DNA of 64,000 nt from Petunia secreta (GCA_029990175.1 JARKIP010000211.1:372001-436000); one strand, 5' to 3'. Shown: positions 1 through 8,906, counted from the stretch's first letter. Translations and numbers: made by a program. The notes: a model not told the origin generated them from the sequence alone.

Positions 1-27
1 TAATTATTTTTTCAAATTGGATGTTTG

Positions 28-291
28 TTACAAATTGAAAATACTTAAGGGACAACTTCTTAAGAGATGGGTAAAAATTCTATGTTTCAGTTCCAGCACA
101 CTACACTCGACGTCACATTTCATCTTAAAATAAGTGTAGTCATAGCCTTCGTTACCACATGCCTTTGAACATTCATCGAAAAATTACGTGTAAAAGTTGT
201 CAGCATCCGCCATGTGAACATGCACAGTTGACAACACAACTATGCACATTAGAAACACTGCAATAAGCTTCTTTGTTTCAATATTTTTCAC
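28..291 (-). pseudogene. Ole e 6-like cysteine-rich secreted peptide, pseudogene copy A
   Basis: Read on the minus strand from 291 to the TAA at 28-30, this gives an 88-codon frame. It has a hydrophobic signal-like start (KKLIAVFLMCIVVLSTVHVH, then MADADNFY) followed by a body with DECSKAC and MKCDVEC. The pattern of two CX3CX3C triads joined by a G-N-E-G-Y loop is that of the plant Ole e 6 pollen-allergen family (small extracellular alpha-helical hairpin peptides, about 50 aa mature). The copy is broken. The ATG is replaced, so the frame starts at GTG. An in-frame TAA stands in the first triad region, where copy B reads CAA. The first Cys of triad 1 reads TTT, and the first Cys of triad 2 is Phe. 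It lies head-to-head with the DEFL relative at 575. The family call rests on the cysteine pattern and signal sequence and is good; function is lost or absent. Confidence 0.78.
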
Positions 292-574
292 TTAATTTAT
301 CTTTTTTCTTCGATGTTTTGCTTTTGACTCCTTTATTTTCTGGAGTTGATTTTCTTTGTTTAATTCGCTCGGACGATTTGTTAAAGGACATGAGTTTGCA
401 TATTTATTTTGGCTTCCGACAATTCACATTGGAGGATATTTTAAAGTAAGGTAAAGCGCATTGACTTAATTCCTACAAACTGAAAAGTTATGAGACTTGT
501 GTTCAAGAAATTGGGGAAAGCAAGTGTACAATATTCTAAACATTATTCCTTGGTCAATATTTAAGAAAAATTCC
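292..574. other. Divergent intergenic region between two peptide pseudogenes
   Basis: About 280 bp separate the minus-strand Ole e 6-like frame from the plus-strand DEFL relative. The stretch is T-rich and recurs at 9171-9451 and 25199-25480. It is positioned as an ancestral shared (bidirectional) promoter. I see no clean TATA box facing either way, so this is a positional inference only. Confidence 0.4.
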
Positions 575-781
575 TTACCACCAGTAAAGGTAGCAAACAC
601 CCGCTACCAAATACACCCAAAAAAATTGTGTGACCAAGCAAAGATTGAACCAAAAGTTTGCCATGTTGCAAACAGAAATTTGGATCACAATATGGAGGTC
701 AATGAAATGATCAGATTGGCTTTAATGACACTTTTTGTGTTTGCTATTATTCTTGCTGCTAGTCATTTACTAATAAACTAG
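575..781 (+). pseudogene. Decayed defensin-like relative, copy A (open 94-aa frame from 497)
   Basis: The DNA aligns along its length with exon 2 of the intact DEFL gene at 7735-7931. Shared landmarks include PVK-ANT-YQIHP, LCDQ-K-E-K, the NFGD/NLDH stretch and the end corresponding to CNYPC followed by TAGTCA. Decay: the first mature Cys is Arg (CGC). One base is missing in the codon for the third Cys, so the rest is read in another frame. That shifted frame stays open and turns the C-terminus into a hydrophobic stretch (LALMTLFVFAIILAASHLL). An ATG at 497 opens a 94-aa frame through it, and no exon-1 signal peptide remains. It is probably non-functional, and the open frame may be chance. 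Confidence 0.72.
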
Positions 782-1599
782 AATAAGTAATTGTTATCCC
801 ATCTTCATGTGATAGCCATCTTCATTCCATGCAATAGAAGTGTCATCCATCTTATATCTTAATGTTCTTTATAATATATCCTAATAAAATTTAAATATTA
901 TGTGAAATAACAAATCTATCAAATCACAAAGAAAATATTAAGATAATAAGACAAAAAGTGATTACATTTGACAAAGAACACTAAGTAGAAGCAAAAGAAG
1001 AGATGATTCATCAGTAACCATAAATGCTAGGGGTCGACTAGACTAAAGAGTATGGATATCAATTTAAACAAGTTTAAGCAATTACGGGATGGAGTAACCA
1101 TAAGGATAACCTGTAGGATCAACACTTCTGAATCAAGTTAGACACAATTAGATATGAGTAATATTTTTATTCTAGAGGTAATTATCAAGACTCTGTAGTG
1201 CTAACGACTGACCTAACGGATCTATCCCTATGACCTTTAAGTAATCAGTAAATACAATAGTAATATCCTACATGTTTCCACTTCGAATGAGGAATATATC
1301 AAAAATATCTTTATTATGTGGAAAACTCCAAGAAAGTATTTTAGCTCACTCAGTTGGCGGATTTTGTATGATTTATTTTGTTGCTTATACTTTTATCATG
1401 CGGGAAGATGAAAAAAATTATTTTGATGCTCACTGATCTCAGAATCAGTACCTTTAGTAAAACTACCAGATCTCTCAAGCCTAAAAAAGGGTAAGCTATG
1501 TAGTCTGCCCTTAGAACGACTGTTCTCAACCATGTATCCTAAAATATTCTCCCCTTAACTCCTTCGACTAAATCAATTAATTATAGTAAACATAACAAG
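782..1599. other. Unit spacer, no gene seen
   Basis: AT-rich sequence present again at 9669-10486 and 25687-26514, with few differences and no convincing coding frame. It joins the DEFL relative to the LINE. The 5' part of the LINE may begin within it, since the true LINE start cannot be seen. Confidence 0.6.
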
Positions 1600-2633
1600 C
1601 CTTTTCAGGACAAACTTTTCGCCCTCCAACAAGTTGAAAATGTGAAGAAAGGTCATTTTACTTAGTTTGAAAGTAAAATAAACTTCCAAATTATGGTTTG
1701 TAGCGGTGTGTTGGAGTTCTTAAAGAATGATCTGATGCTGAGGATGATGAACAATACAAAAATCACAATAGTCCTTAGGAAGACTCATGCAGAATCATTG
1801 TGGGACTACAGGCCTATAGCCTATTGCAATACAGTTTACAAGGTGATATCAAAGATGCTTTGCAGCAAGCTAAAGGAGTACTCCCAAGTATCATTCTGAG
1901 AACCAAAGTGATTTTCAGGAGGGAAAGGCACTCATGCAGAATATATTGATATTTCAAGATATTGTTAGAATGTATAACTTGAAAAACACAAGAAGGAACC
2001 TATCCTATGTAGGAAGAGTCCAAATTGTGAAATCTGTATTGTTGCACCTGCAAACCTACTGGGCATCAATCTTCTTATGACCAAAGCAGGTCATGCCAAG
2101 TATAGTAACAGTATATAGAAATTACTTAAGGGATGGAAAATCACAAACTCATAAGGTGTCATTGGGAGCATAGTACTTGGTGTGTATACCAAAGAATAAA
2201 GGAGGACCAGAGGTTATTGATTAGGACATGGCATGAAGCGGCAATAGCTATATATGTACGGAACATAGCAAGTAAGAGTGACAACGTTTTGGTAAAATGG
2301 ATTGACCATGTATATCATAAAGGGGAGAACTCGTGGCAATACATACCACCTCAGGATTCAAGCTGGTACTGGAAGAAAATAAGCAAAATAAGGGATAAGT
2401 TTGCAAGTATATATGTACTAAATAATTGGCGTACTCCTAATGAAAAGTATACAGTATCTATCGGCTACAAATGCATGAGAGGGACAAATGATACGTGGTC
2501 TTGGAGAATATAGGTGTGCAGGAAAATGAAAATCCCAAAGCACTGCTTCATTACATCACTGGCAATGCACAGGAGATTGCAAACATTAGAAAGAGTTCAG
2601 AGGCTGGGGATTTGCTAGACACATAGTGTCTAC
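1600..2633 (+). mobile_element. LINE (non-LTR retrotransposon) remnant, unit 1, reverse-transcriptase part
   Basis: Three-frame reading gives LINE reverse-transcriptase blocks: TITLIP-like ITIVLRKTHAES, then DYRPIAYCNTVYKVISKMLC, then a jump to RVQIVKSVLLHLQTYWASIF, then LVCIPKNKGGPEVI, DSSWYWKKISKIRDKF and the start of the zinc-finger (zf-RVT) region PKHCFITSLAMHRRLQTLE. The catalytic core with the F/YADD box, which should lie between the second and third blocks, is missing. The same gap occurs in all units, so the deletion predates the duplication. Several frameshifts and stops make it dead. TSD and 5' end were not found. The element is split at 2634 by a solo LTR. Confidence 0.85.
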
Positions 2634-3089
2634 TGTTTATGTCTAAATTTTGTCATGTAGGTTAAATAACTGAATTTATGGATGGGTGATAAGCAATACG
2701 GTAAATACACAGGAAATTAAGTAAAACCTGAAAGAAAAGTAATAAACAAGAAATTAAATAATTATACACTTAAGAATATCTGGATTCAATGTAAATCGCT
2801 TGATTCCAAATACAAAAGGAGAGGATTTCCGTATATTCCGTGAATTTTGAAGTGAAAAGAATAATTCTAGTAGTCTTCCTTTTATATTAAAAAGAGAGAA
2901 GTATGATTCATGTTGAATTCTAAGATGCGAATTACAATAGGAAGACTGGAGTATTATAGGCGAAACTTTACCCAAATCCTAAGCTTAATAGAATTCTTTT
3001 TTTGTGAGGCCTTTGGCCCATTACAAAATCAGTTAGGATTCCTACCATACATAGGAGAAGGATTAGGGCCTGGAAATTTTGCGGACACA
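2634..3089. mobile_element. Solo LTR (456 bp) inside the LINE, unit 1
   Basis: The element starts TGTTTATG and ends CGGACACA, so it has TG...CA ends. It is flanked by the 5-bp direct repeat TCTAC at 2629-2633 and 3090-3094. Removing it and one TSD copy restores the LINE zinc-finger reading frame (QDT..CLL to CRGSCETIEQLYYE). No internal region or second LTR is present. The same insertion with the same TSD is found in all five units, so it is older than the array. The superfamily cannot be told from the LTR alone; its size would suit Copia. Confidence 0.82.
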
Positions 3090-3290
3090 TCTACTGTGCA
3101 GAGGAAGCTGTGAAACTATAGAACAACTATATTAAGAATATGAGTTTTCAGAGTGGGACCTCAAACAACTGCTTGAATGGATGGGGTCGGGGATAAGAAG
3201 GTAAATCTACAAGGTATATGGCGAAGAGTAAAGAGAACGGTAAAGAGGATGGTGGATGGTGGTGCAATAAAATAAGTTATGTTAACCAAA
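3090..3290 (+). mobile_element. LINE remnant, unit 1, 3' end
   Basis: Continues the zf-RVT region after the solo LTR (CRGSCETIEQL, then LLEWMGSGIRR and the basic KRTVKR stretch). It ends near a run containing AATAAAATAAG, consistent with a LINE 3' UTR. Compared with 59446-59945, unit 1 lost about 300 bp between 3239 and 3242. Confidence 0.75.
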
Positions 3291-4389
3291 ATAAAAAAGA
3301 AGTTCTAATATGTGTATTTGTTGTATGTAGAACTGGTGAAAATATATGTAAATTTGTCTATCCCTTTTGGTTGAAGGTTGAGAATATGTGTTAACTCTCA
3401 TGAAATTTCAAATAGACGAGAGAGATGTGGCATAGAACATGAAAATGTATAGAAGAACCGTATGAGCTGGTAAAAAGATATCAAGAAAGAGGAGAAGAAT
3501 GGGGTCGAAAGACCTCTCAAGTCTGAAATGAAGTAGAGGGTTCTCCCCATTTTTTTTCTTTTTATTTGTATATGTGTGATTAGGACTAATCGGGACCAAA
3601 TTAATATTTTTAAAACTTTATGGGAAGTAATTAAAAATAACAAAATTTTTAAATCTCATGCAATCAAAACCGAAACTCCCTCAACCGTCTCGCTCCACTC
3701 AACATCAAAACCATCACTACATTACACTACTTACACAAATTCAAAAGCATCTCAACAACGCTGTTCCTCATTTTTCTATCAAATTCAAGCAAATTCGATC
3801 ACTGAAATTCCAACAACGATATATATTTTCAGTGTACTGACCATAAAAAAGGTTTTTATTTTTTTTTATTTTTAGACTTTATTGTAATTAAAACCTAGGA
3901 TATTTTTTAATTTCTTCGTCATCTGTGAGCAATATTCTAGGTGAGCGTACATTTTTAAACAAAATGTGTATTATTTTGTAATAATAAAATGGAACTATAT
4001 TTTTAAATGTTGAAAGAAGTTCTGAACTACAAAAAGGCATTTCATTGCTTAAGAATTGTTTTGGGGGGGGGGGGGGGGGGGGTTTTATGGTTTTTGCTTT
4101 TTTTGGTTAAATTTTGATGAGTTTTGGGTTGCTGTGAACCTACATTGCTTTATTTGTTTTCAACGAGAAGTTATTTGCATTTACACGTCGGTTATGTTCT
4201 GAACTTCATAAAAGTGTTCCAAACATCTCATATGAACTTAAGAACATCTTCGTGGACGTTCCTACTTTTGCAAATTATGTATTGTTTTGCAGGAAAATGG
4301 TAAACTGACAAAAAGGACTAACTCAGGAGAAAGAGAAACATGAGCAGTAGAAGTCTACAAAGACTCCTAAGAAGGAAAATTCAAAAAGG
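3291..4389. other. Unit segment resembling a 5' flank/leader, no gene
   Basis: Repeated at 19256-20367, 28481-29566 and 59946-61017. It contains a C- and A-rich stretch (3670-3830: CTCAACCGTCTCGCTCC, then TTCCAACAACGATATATATT) that looks like a plant transcript leader. Downstream lies an intron-like T-rich tract ending TTTTGCAGG near 4290, just before the MAPSHTP remnant. This suggests the dead 5' end of a transposon or host gene. No coding frame survives. Confidence 0.45.
4063..4082 (+). repeat. G20 homopolymer
   Basis: An uninterrupted run of 20 G. The matching site has 5 G in units 2 and 3 and 15 G in unit 5 (60695-60709). It is capable of forming a G-quadruplex, and the length is prone to sequencing error. 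Confidence 0.9.
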
Positions 4390-4691
4390 ATGGCTCCTAC
4401 TCATACTCCTAGTTCTAAACTTACCCCTTAAATTTCTCTTCCTAAACACTTAAACCGAAGAGAATATTGTTGTAACAGCATTATATTGACCTTGAAGCAG
4501 CTCCTAAACAAGAGGAAATGATTGAAAGTCAGAGCCTACCACACAGTTATGATTTAAGCAGAGACGGGGAGGGTTTGGAGAGGCCTGGAGAAGAGGGTCA
4601 TTTTACCATCGAAAGAAGCGAGGTAGAGGAGGATTCAGATGACGTCGCTCTTAAAAAACTTCTAAAAATAAAATTATTGGTGGTAGTTTGA
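4390..4691 (+). pseudogene. Coding remnant of unknown origin (MAPSHTPSS family), unit 1
   Basis: Homologous to the open frame at 29567-29869. Here the frame starts MAPTHTPSSKLTP and meets a stop at once. A one-base difference then shifts the frame before the better-conserved acidic second half (DLEAAPKQEE, IESQSLPHSYDLSRDGEGLE, DSDDVALKKLLKIKLL). The second half keeps its reading frame in four units, so it was probably coding once. I do not recognise the family. The basic, Ser/Pro-rich start followed by an acidic stretch is typical of disordered N-termini of transposon-encoded proteins, but that is a guess. Confidence 0.45.
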
Positions 4692-5302
4692 GGCAAAGAA
4701 GTGCATGTCATGGGTATACCCATTGTATATCGAGTGTCACTGGATATATACTGAGAATAGAATTTACATACAATAAATATATAAAATGTATGTTCTGTTT
4801 CTTCATTGTATATGGTGTGTATGACCATACATAGACTCTACATACAATAAACATAAAGACAATATACAAACATACAAGTATGGGGTATATGCTTACTTTA
4901 TTTTTACTGTATGCGCAATATATTATTGTCCATACAATGAAAATATTCACAAATCGAATTTTAAAAAAAAAATACTTAAAAAAATTTCGGCGACCTGAGC
5001 CTAGCGGCGGTAGTCATAGGGGGCGGCGTCTGGGGTGGAATGATAGTGTAGGAGGTGGATTTAGGGTTTTATCTCCCTTTTATATGTATTTTCTATGTAG
5101 TGCAAAAAACGTTGCTATATTTTGAAAATGTGATTGTATTATTTTTTGTATAAACAAATGTTAGTTTGTATGGTTATGTATGTTGTCCTTAAAATGGTGT
5201 CATTGTCCTTAAAATGGTGTCATGCATTTTAAGTATTTGGCCATAAATTTTTCCTCTTAAATTAAAAAAAAAAATCGAAATTTGTCTGGCCATAAGAAAG
5301 TA
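4692..5302. other. AT-rich unit spacer with TACATACAATA repeats
   Basis: Between 4700 and 4960 the motifs CATACAATAAA, ACATACAAGTA and their complements recur, giving imperfect inverted repeats. After that comes a short G-rich patch (AGCGGCGGTAGTCATAGGGG near 5003). No gene is seen. The segment recurs at 20671, 29870 and 61320. Confidence 0.5.
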
Positions 5303-5535
5303 CTCCCTCCATCTCAAAATGCTGGGTTTGATTGAGCACAGAGTTTAAGAAAATAAGAAAGACTTTCAAATTTTGTGGTTTAAAATTAAAGGTGTGTGTA
5401 ATGTGGGCCAGAGTCTTTTAATCCTGTGGTCCAAAACAAATCTTAGATTTAAAGAGTTGCCATAAAAGGAAAGAGGCATTCATTTTGTGACAAACAAAAA
5501 AGGAAAGGTAGAAATTCATTTTGGGATGGAGGGAG
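5303..5535. mobile_element. Stowaway-type MITE, unit 1 (233 bp)
   Basis: Terminal inverted repeats CTCCCTCCATCTCAAAATG (left) and CATTTTGGGATGGAGGGAG (right) are flanked by TA on both sides (5301-5302 and 5536-5537). These are the signature ends and target site of Stowaway (Tc1/mariner-derived) MITEs. Units 2 and 3 keep the empty site, reading AAGAAAGTATAAG at about 21260 and 30471. Unit 5 carries the same insertion. Confidence 0.93.
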
Positions 5536-5537
5536 TA

Positions 5538-7437
5538 TATAATTTGTGGGATATTTTGAGAAATGAGAGCATGAAAATCAAAAAATGGTTTTGATTACTT
5601 TTTCAAGTTTTTAATAAAACATTCTACCGCCATTTACAAAACTTCAATTTTTTTTTTAAAGAAAATACATGTACAAAGACAAATTTAATATTTAAGTACA
5701 ATTTTTCTAACTTAATTTCAAAAGCTTATTTCTTAGAATATTTTTTCGTATCTATGGCCAAACGCCTACTAAGAAAAGACGAGCATGCTATTTGGAAAAA
5801 ATAGAGTAGGCTAAACAAAGGCCATTGGTGGATATGGGCACAAATGGACCGATTATATGACCAAACATGGCTTTTTGCCAGCCTTAATAGGGTTTTGCGA
5901 AAATTTTCCCGTTAAGTTTAATGAAAAAATTTTGGACGGAAATACTCCTTTCAATTTCTTGACACGGAGCCTAGACTTGCCCTTTGACTTCTCACTATTT
6001 GCAAACACTTGCCCCAGAAGTATTGGCAAAAGGCAATATTTGTCCCTTCTAATCTCTTCCTGCATTTTTATCATATAACTTGAGGTGTTGGCAAGACTAC
6101 ACTTGCCCTTGACCTCTTTCCTAAAATCAAACACTTGTAAATTTGTGCGTTGAAGTCTTGGTCTCGTGCCAATATAAGGGTATTTTGTTAAAATATTGTT
6201 AAATGGGGGCAAACTTGCAAAACCACTCCTTATGAAGGACACCCAGTGAAAATTTTTGAACAAACAGTTAGCCAACTTCGTTGGACGCCTTATATGGATT
6301 ATTAATTAAAATAAGACATTACTTGTGCTCAATCACAGTTTTAGCCTCCATTATTTTTTTTTTTTCATTTTTAGCCAATTAGGAAATGATTTTAGTGATC
6401 GCTATGAGTTTCCTCCCGGTGACTTTAGGCAATTGCTAGAAATTCTTTTTTTTATCTATTTTGCACAAAACTTGGTATGTGAAGTACGGACCATATTGCA
6501 CTATGCACTTTCTTTAAGAAAAAAAAAAAGAAGAAGAGAAATTTACACTGCATGAACAATGGGTTGACAACTTAGATAAATATATTCACTATTTTGTATA
6601 TTTCAAACATATTTCATGTATATTATGTGCATAACAAGTGTATATTCTATACATACAGATTATGATGACTATCTTTGTAAAGTAATTCTATATTATATAG
6701 AGAGGGGAAGGGAAACGATAGAGAAGACTATAAGGTTGTGAATCAAACCCTCATAATTAAAATGATAATTCATATAGTCAATTTGACTAAGTCCTAATTG
6801 TACTACTAATTTGCTTTAAAAGCTTTAAAAAAGTTAATTTTAATGTAGATTGAAATGAAAGCTATGCATGTACAGAACTTCGTTCATATATTCTTTAGTT
6901 AGTTGGTAAAAAAAGAAAAGGAAAAAAAAACTGCTAAGAACTTCAAGAGCCCCGGCTCGGGTACCTCGAGCTGAATTTAAAAAAAAAAAATTTTTAAAAC
7001 GAAATATATAATAGTTTTTAGCATCTTGCAATATTTTAGTTATCTTTGAAAGAATTCAAAATTACTTGTTCACGATATTCATTAATGTGCTGGTAAAAAC
7101 AAAAGGAAAAATCAACTGCTAAGATTTTACAAAGCTTTATAGTTACAAATCTCTCTTAAACTAACTTTTTTTTATATTTACATCCTCGAATATGTGGGTC
7201 GCTTGAATGGGTAGATTACTTCATGTGTGTGTATACCGTAATAAGTTTACATTATGGCAAGTGGTTAAACTAATTATTATTTGCAAAATCTTACCCGTAA
7301 TATATATAGTTGAAAGTCAAAGGATATATAGTTTTTTATGGTAACAAATTAAACTTTCATAATATCATGTATCTCGAATTTCCAAAATCTAATCATAAGG
7401 ATCTTATTTTGACACACGCTGTAGCTATTTTACAAAC
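5538..7437. other. Long AT-rich unit spacer upstream of the DEFL gene, no gene
   Basis: Recurs at 21265-23680, 30476-32436 and 62166-64000. The part from 5860 to 6290 contains a semi-repetitive block (ACTTGCCC, GGCAAAAGGCAA, CAAACACTTG recurring on both strands) that could be an old unclassified DNA element, but I find no clean ends. The part from 6550 to 7430 is AT-rich and immediately precedes the DEFL promoter. Short open frames here are not conserved between units. Confidence 0.5.
6951..6971. repeat. 21-bp GC-rich insert with near-palindromic core
   Basis: Unit 1 reads AAGAGC, then CCCGGCTCGGGTACCTCGAG, then CTGAATTT, whereas units 2 and 3 read AAGAGCTGAATTT directly. The insert leaves GAGC on both sides, and its core GCTCGGGTACCTCGAGC is a near-perfect palindrome around GGTACC. 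A 20-bp version stands at 63674-63693 in unit 5. It could be a transposon excision footprint. Confidence 0.75.
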
Positions 7438-7445
7438 TATAAAAG
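7438..7445 (+). promoter_or_regulatory. TATA box of the intact DEFL gene
   Basis: TATAAAAG lies 95 bp before the ATG at 7533, which predicts transcription starting near 7468-7472 and a 60-65-nt leader. The same box survives at 32437-32444 (copy 3). In copy 2 the stretch holding it is deleted. Confidence 0.7.
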
Positions 7446-7532
7446 GACATAATAGGTTACCTTGATTATCCAGGGAAAAGGGGAAAAGAAAACAACCAAA
7501 CTCGTTAGTTAACTTTATTTTCAAATTAAAGA

Positions 7533-7931
7533 ATGATAAAGTTTTTGACTTACGTCCTTCTGGTTGCTGCACTCTTTCTTGGTACTCAAGAACACACGCT
7601 TTCTTTACTTTTTCTTTTTTCTTGTATTTTGAAATTCAAACATGCTTCTATTATCACGTATGTTACTTTATAATATAATAGATAAAAAAAATTTGAACTG
7701 TGAAATCTTATTTCTTAACTCTTCTTTTTTGCAGTTGGAACTATGATCCCATCAGTAAAAGCATCAAACACATGCTACCAAATACATCCAGAAATTTTGT
7801 GCGACCAAGGCAAGGTTGAGCAAAAATGTTTGCCATTTTGCAAGCAGAAATTTGGAGCTGGCGCCGGTGGCCAATGCATTGATCAGATTGGTTTTGAGAG
7901 TCCTTTTTGTTCTTGCAATTATCCTTGCTAG
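7533..7931 (+). CDS. Defensin-like (LCR-type) secreted cysteine-rich peptide, intact
   Basis: Exon 1 is 7533-7581 and exon 2 is 7735-7931. The intron 7582-7734 (153 bp) begins GTACTC and ends TTTTTTGCAG, and its phase is 1, the usual DEFL arrangement with the intron in the signal peptide. The protein has 81 aa. The start MIKFLTYVLLVAALFL plus the first residues of exon 2 form a signal peptide, with likely cleavage after VKA. The mature part has eight Cys spaced C-X8-C-X8-C-X3-C-X11-C-X10-C-X1-C-X3-C, ending CSCNYPC. The CX3C and CXC pairs fit the cysteine-stabilised alpha-beta fold, with four disulfides expected. A GGQC gamma-core-like turn is present. Such peptides are secreted and act in defence or in pollen-pistil signalling; which one cannot be told here. 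Of the three copies in the window, only this one has promoter, signal exon and mature domain all intact. Confidence 0.88.
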
Positions 7932-8260
7932 TCACACCCCCTATATTTTTTAAATTTTCTATAATTAATAATTTCTCTATGGAATTTTGGTCATCTATTG
8001 TCCCGCTATGACAATCTCAATATAATAATGTATTAATTGTGGTCTAAGAGTCTCGGTAATGCAAAAATATTTCTTATTAATATTTTCATGTTCAATTTCT
8101 CTTTGTCCTACATCCAGGGTGATTGATTAAATTCGAAGATTGAGATTACAACTCTTACTACTCTATAATATATGTCGCACACAATTTGTTTCTCTTTTTC
8201 TTTAGACAACAGTCAAAGGAAAAAGAAAAAAGTAGTATTAGAACATCACTATTAGTTTGT

Positions 8261-8347
8261 CAGTTTTTAACATTACCATAAAAACCCAAAAATATTCCAG
8301 CTAAATTTATGAAATAAGACAATCTATACATTATAGGAGTAATGGAT
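8261..8347 (+). repeat. 87-bp direct repeat, left copy (partner 8480-8566)
   Basis: Both copies run from CAG(T/C)TTTTAACATTACCATA to TATAGGAGTAATGGAT with a few differences. Unit 2 has this sequence once (near 24491-24577). The 132-bp spacer 8348-8479 is therefore new to unit 1. Confidence 0.85.
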
Positions 8348-8479
8348 CTTAGAGCCTGTTTGGTCAAGCTGTCAAAATATGCTTATTTTGAGAAGTGTTT
8401 TTTATTAAAAGTTCTTTTCAAATAAGTGCTTTATGAGATAAGCAATATGTGTTTGCACATAATAGGTTTCCTTGATTAA
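8348..8479. mobile_element. Filler: hAT-like MITE fragment plus a copied promoter piece
   Basis: The first part (GAGCCTGTTTGGTCAAGCTG, then CTTATTTTGAGAAGTG) resembles one terminal arm of common Solanaceae hAT-type MITEs; the second arm is missing. The last part, 8457-8478 (ACATAATAGGTTTCCTTGAT), matches 7447-7468 just downstream of the DEFL TATA box with one mismatch. Confidence 0.45.
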
Positions 8480-8566
8480 CAGCTTTTAACATTACCATAA
8501 AAACCCAATAGCATTCCAGCTAAATTTATGAAATAAGACAATCTATACCTTATAGGAGTAATGGAT
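8480..8566 (+). repeat. 87-bp direct repeat, right copy (partner 8261-8347)
   Basis: See the left copy. This one continues directly into the normal unit sequence (GATATCCATCTATAGAATAA). Confidence 0.85.
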
Positions 8567-8906
8567 GATATCCATCTATAGAATAACCAGCTAGAAAATT
8601 TTCAACTTCTATATATTCAATTATGATCATTGCAATGCCAGCAAGAAAAGAGATAAATAAATTAATTAAAAAAATGAAATTCCGCTGCTTCATTTGCGTT
8701 ATCTTCTACTAGGAGGGAAAGATGATCCTCTGCATCCGTTGTCCTGGTTCAATTTTAGAGCTTACCCAATTTGGCTGCAAGATATAGATTAATAGAAAGA
8801 ATGATATTAGAAAAAACATATCTCAATATTGTTTCAAGTCGACTAGTCGAAAGTAGGACATTTTCCCCTTTTCAAACATTAATTGTTTTTTCAAATTAGG
8901 CGTTTG

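Larger units (their letters stand above)
7932..8906. other. Intergenic spacer after the DEFL gene
   Basis: Contains AATAAT-type motifs near 8018-8030 that could serve as DEFL polyadenylation signals. It also holds a local duplication (8261-8347 and 8480-8566) with foreign-looking filler between. No gene is seen. It recurs without the local duplication at 24165-24935. Confidence 0.55.

Noticed and set aside
5853..6275. 140-aa minus-strand frame repeated in part in other units
   Set aside because: Interrupted at different places in units 2, 3 and 5; no known domain; probably an old repeat.
6947..6971. Cloning-vector polylinker contamination (KpnI and XhoI sites)
   Set aside because: Present in two diverged versions at homologous sites in units 1 and 5, and flanked by a small target-like repeat.
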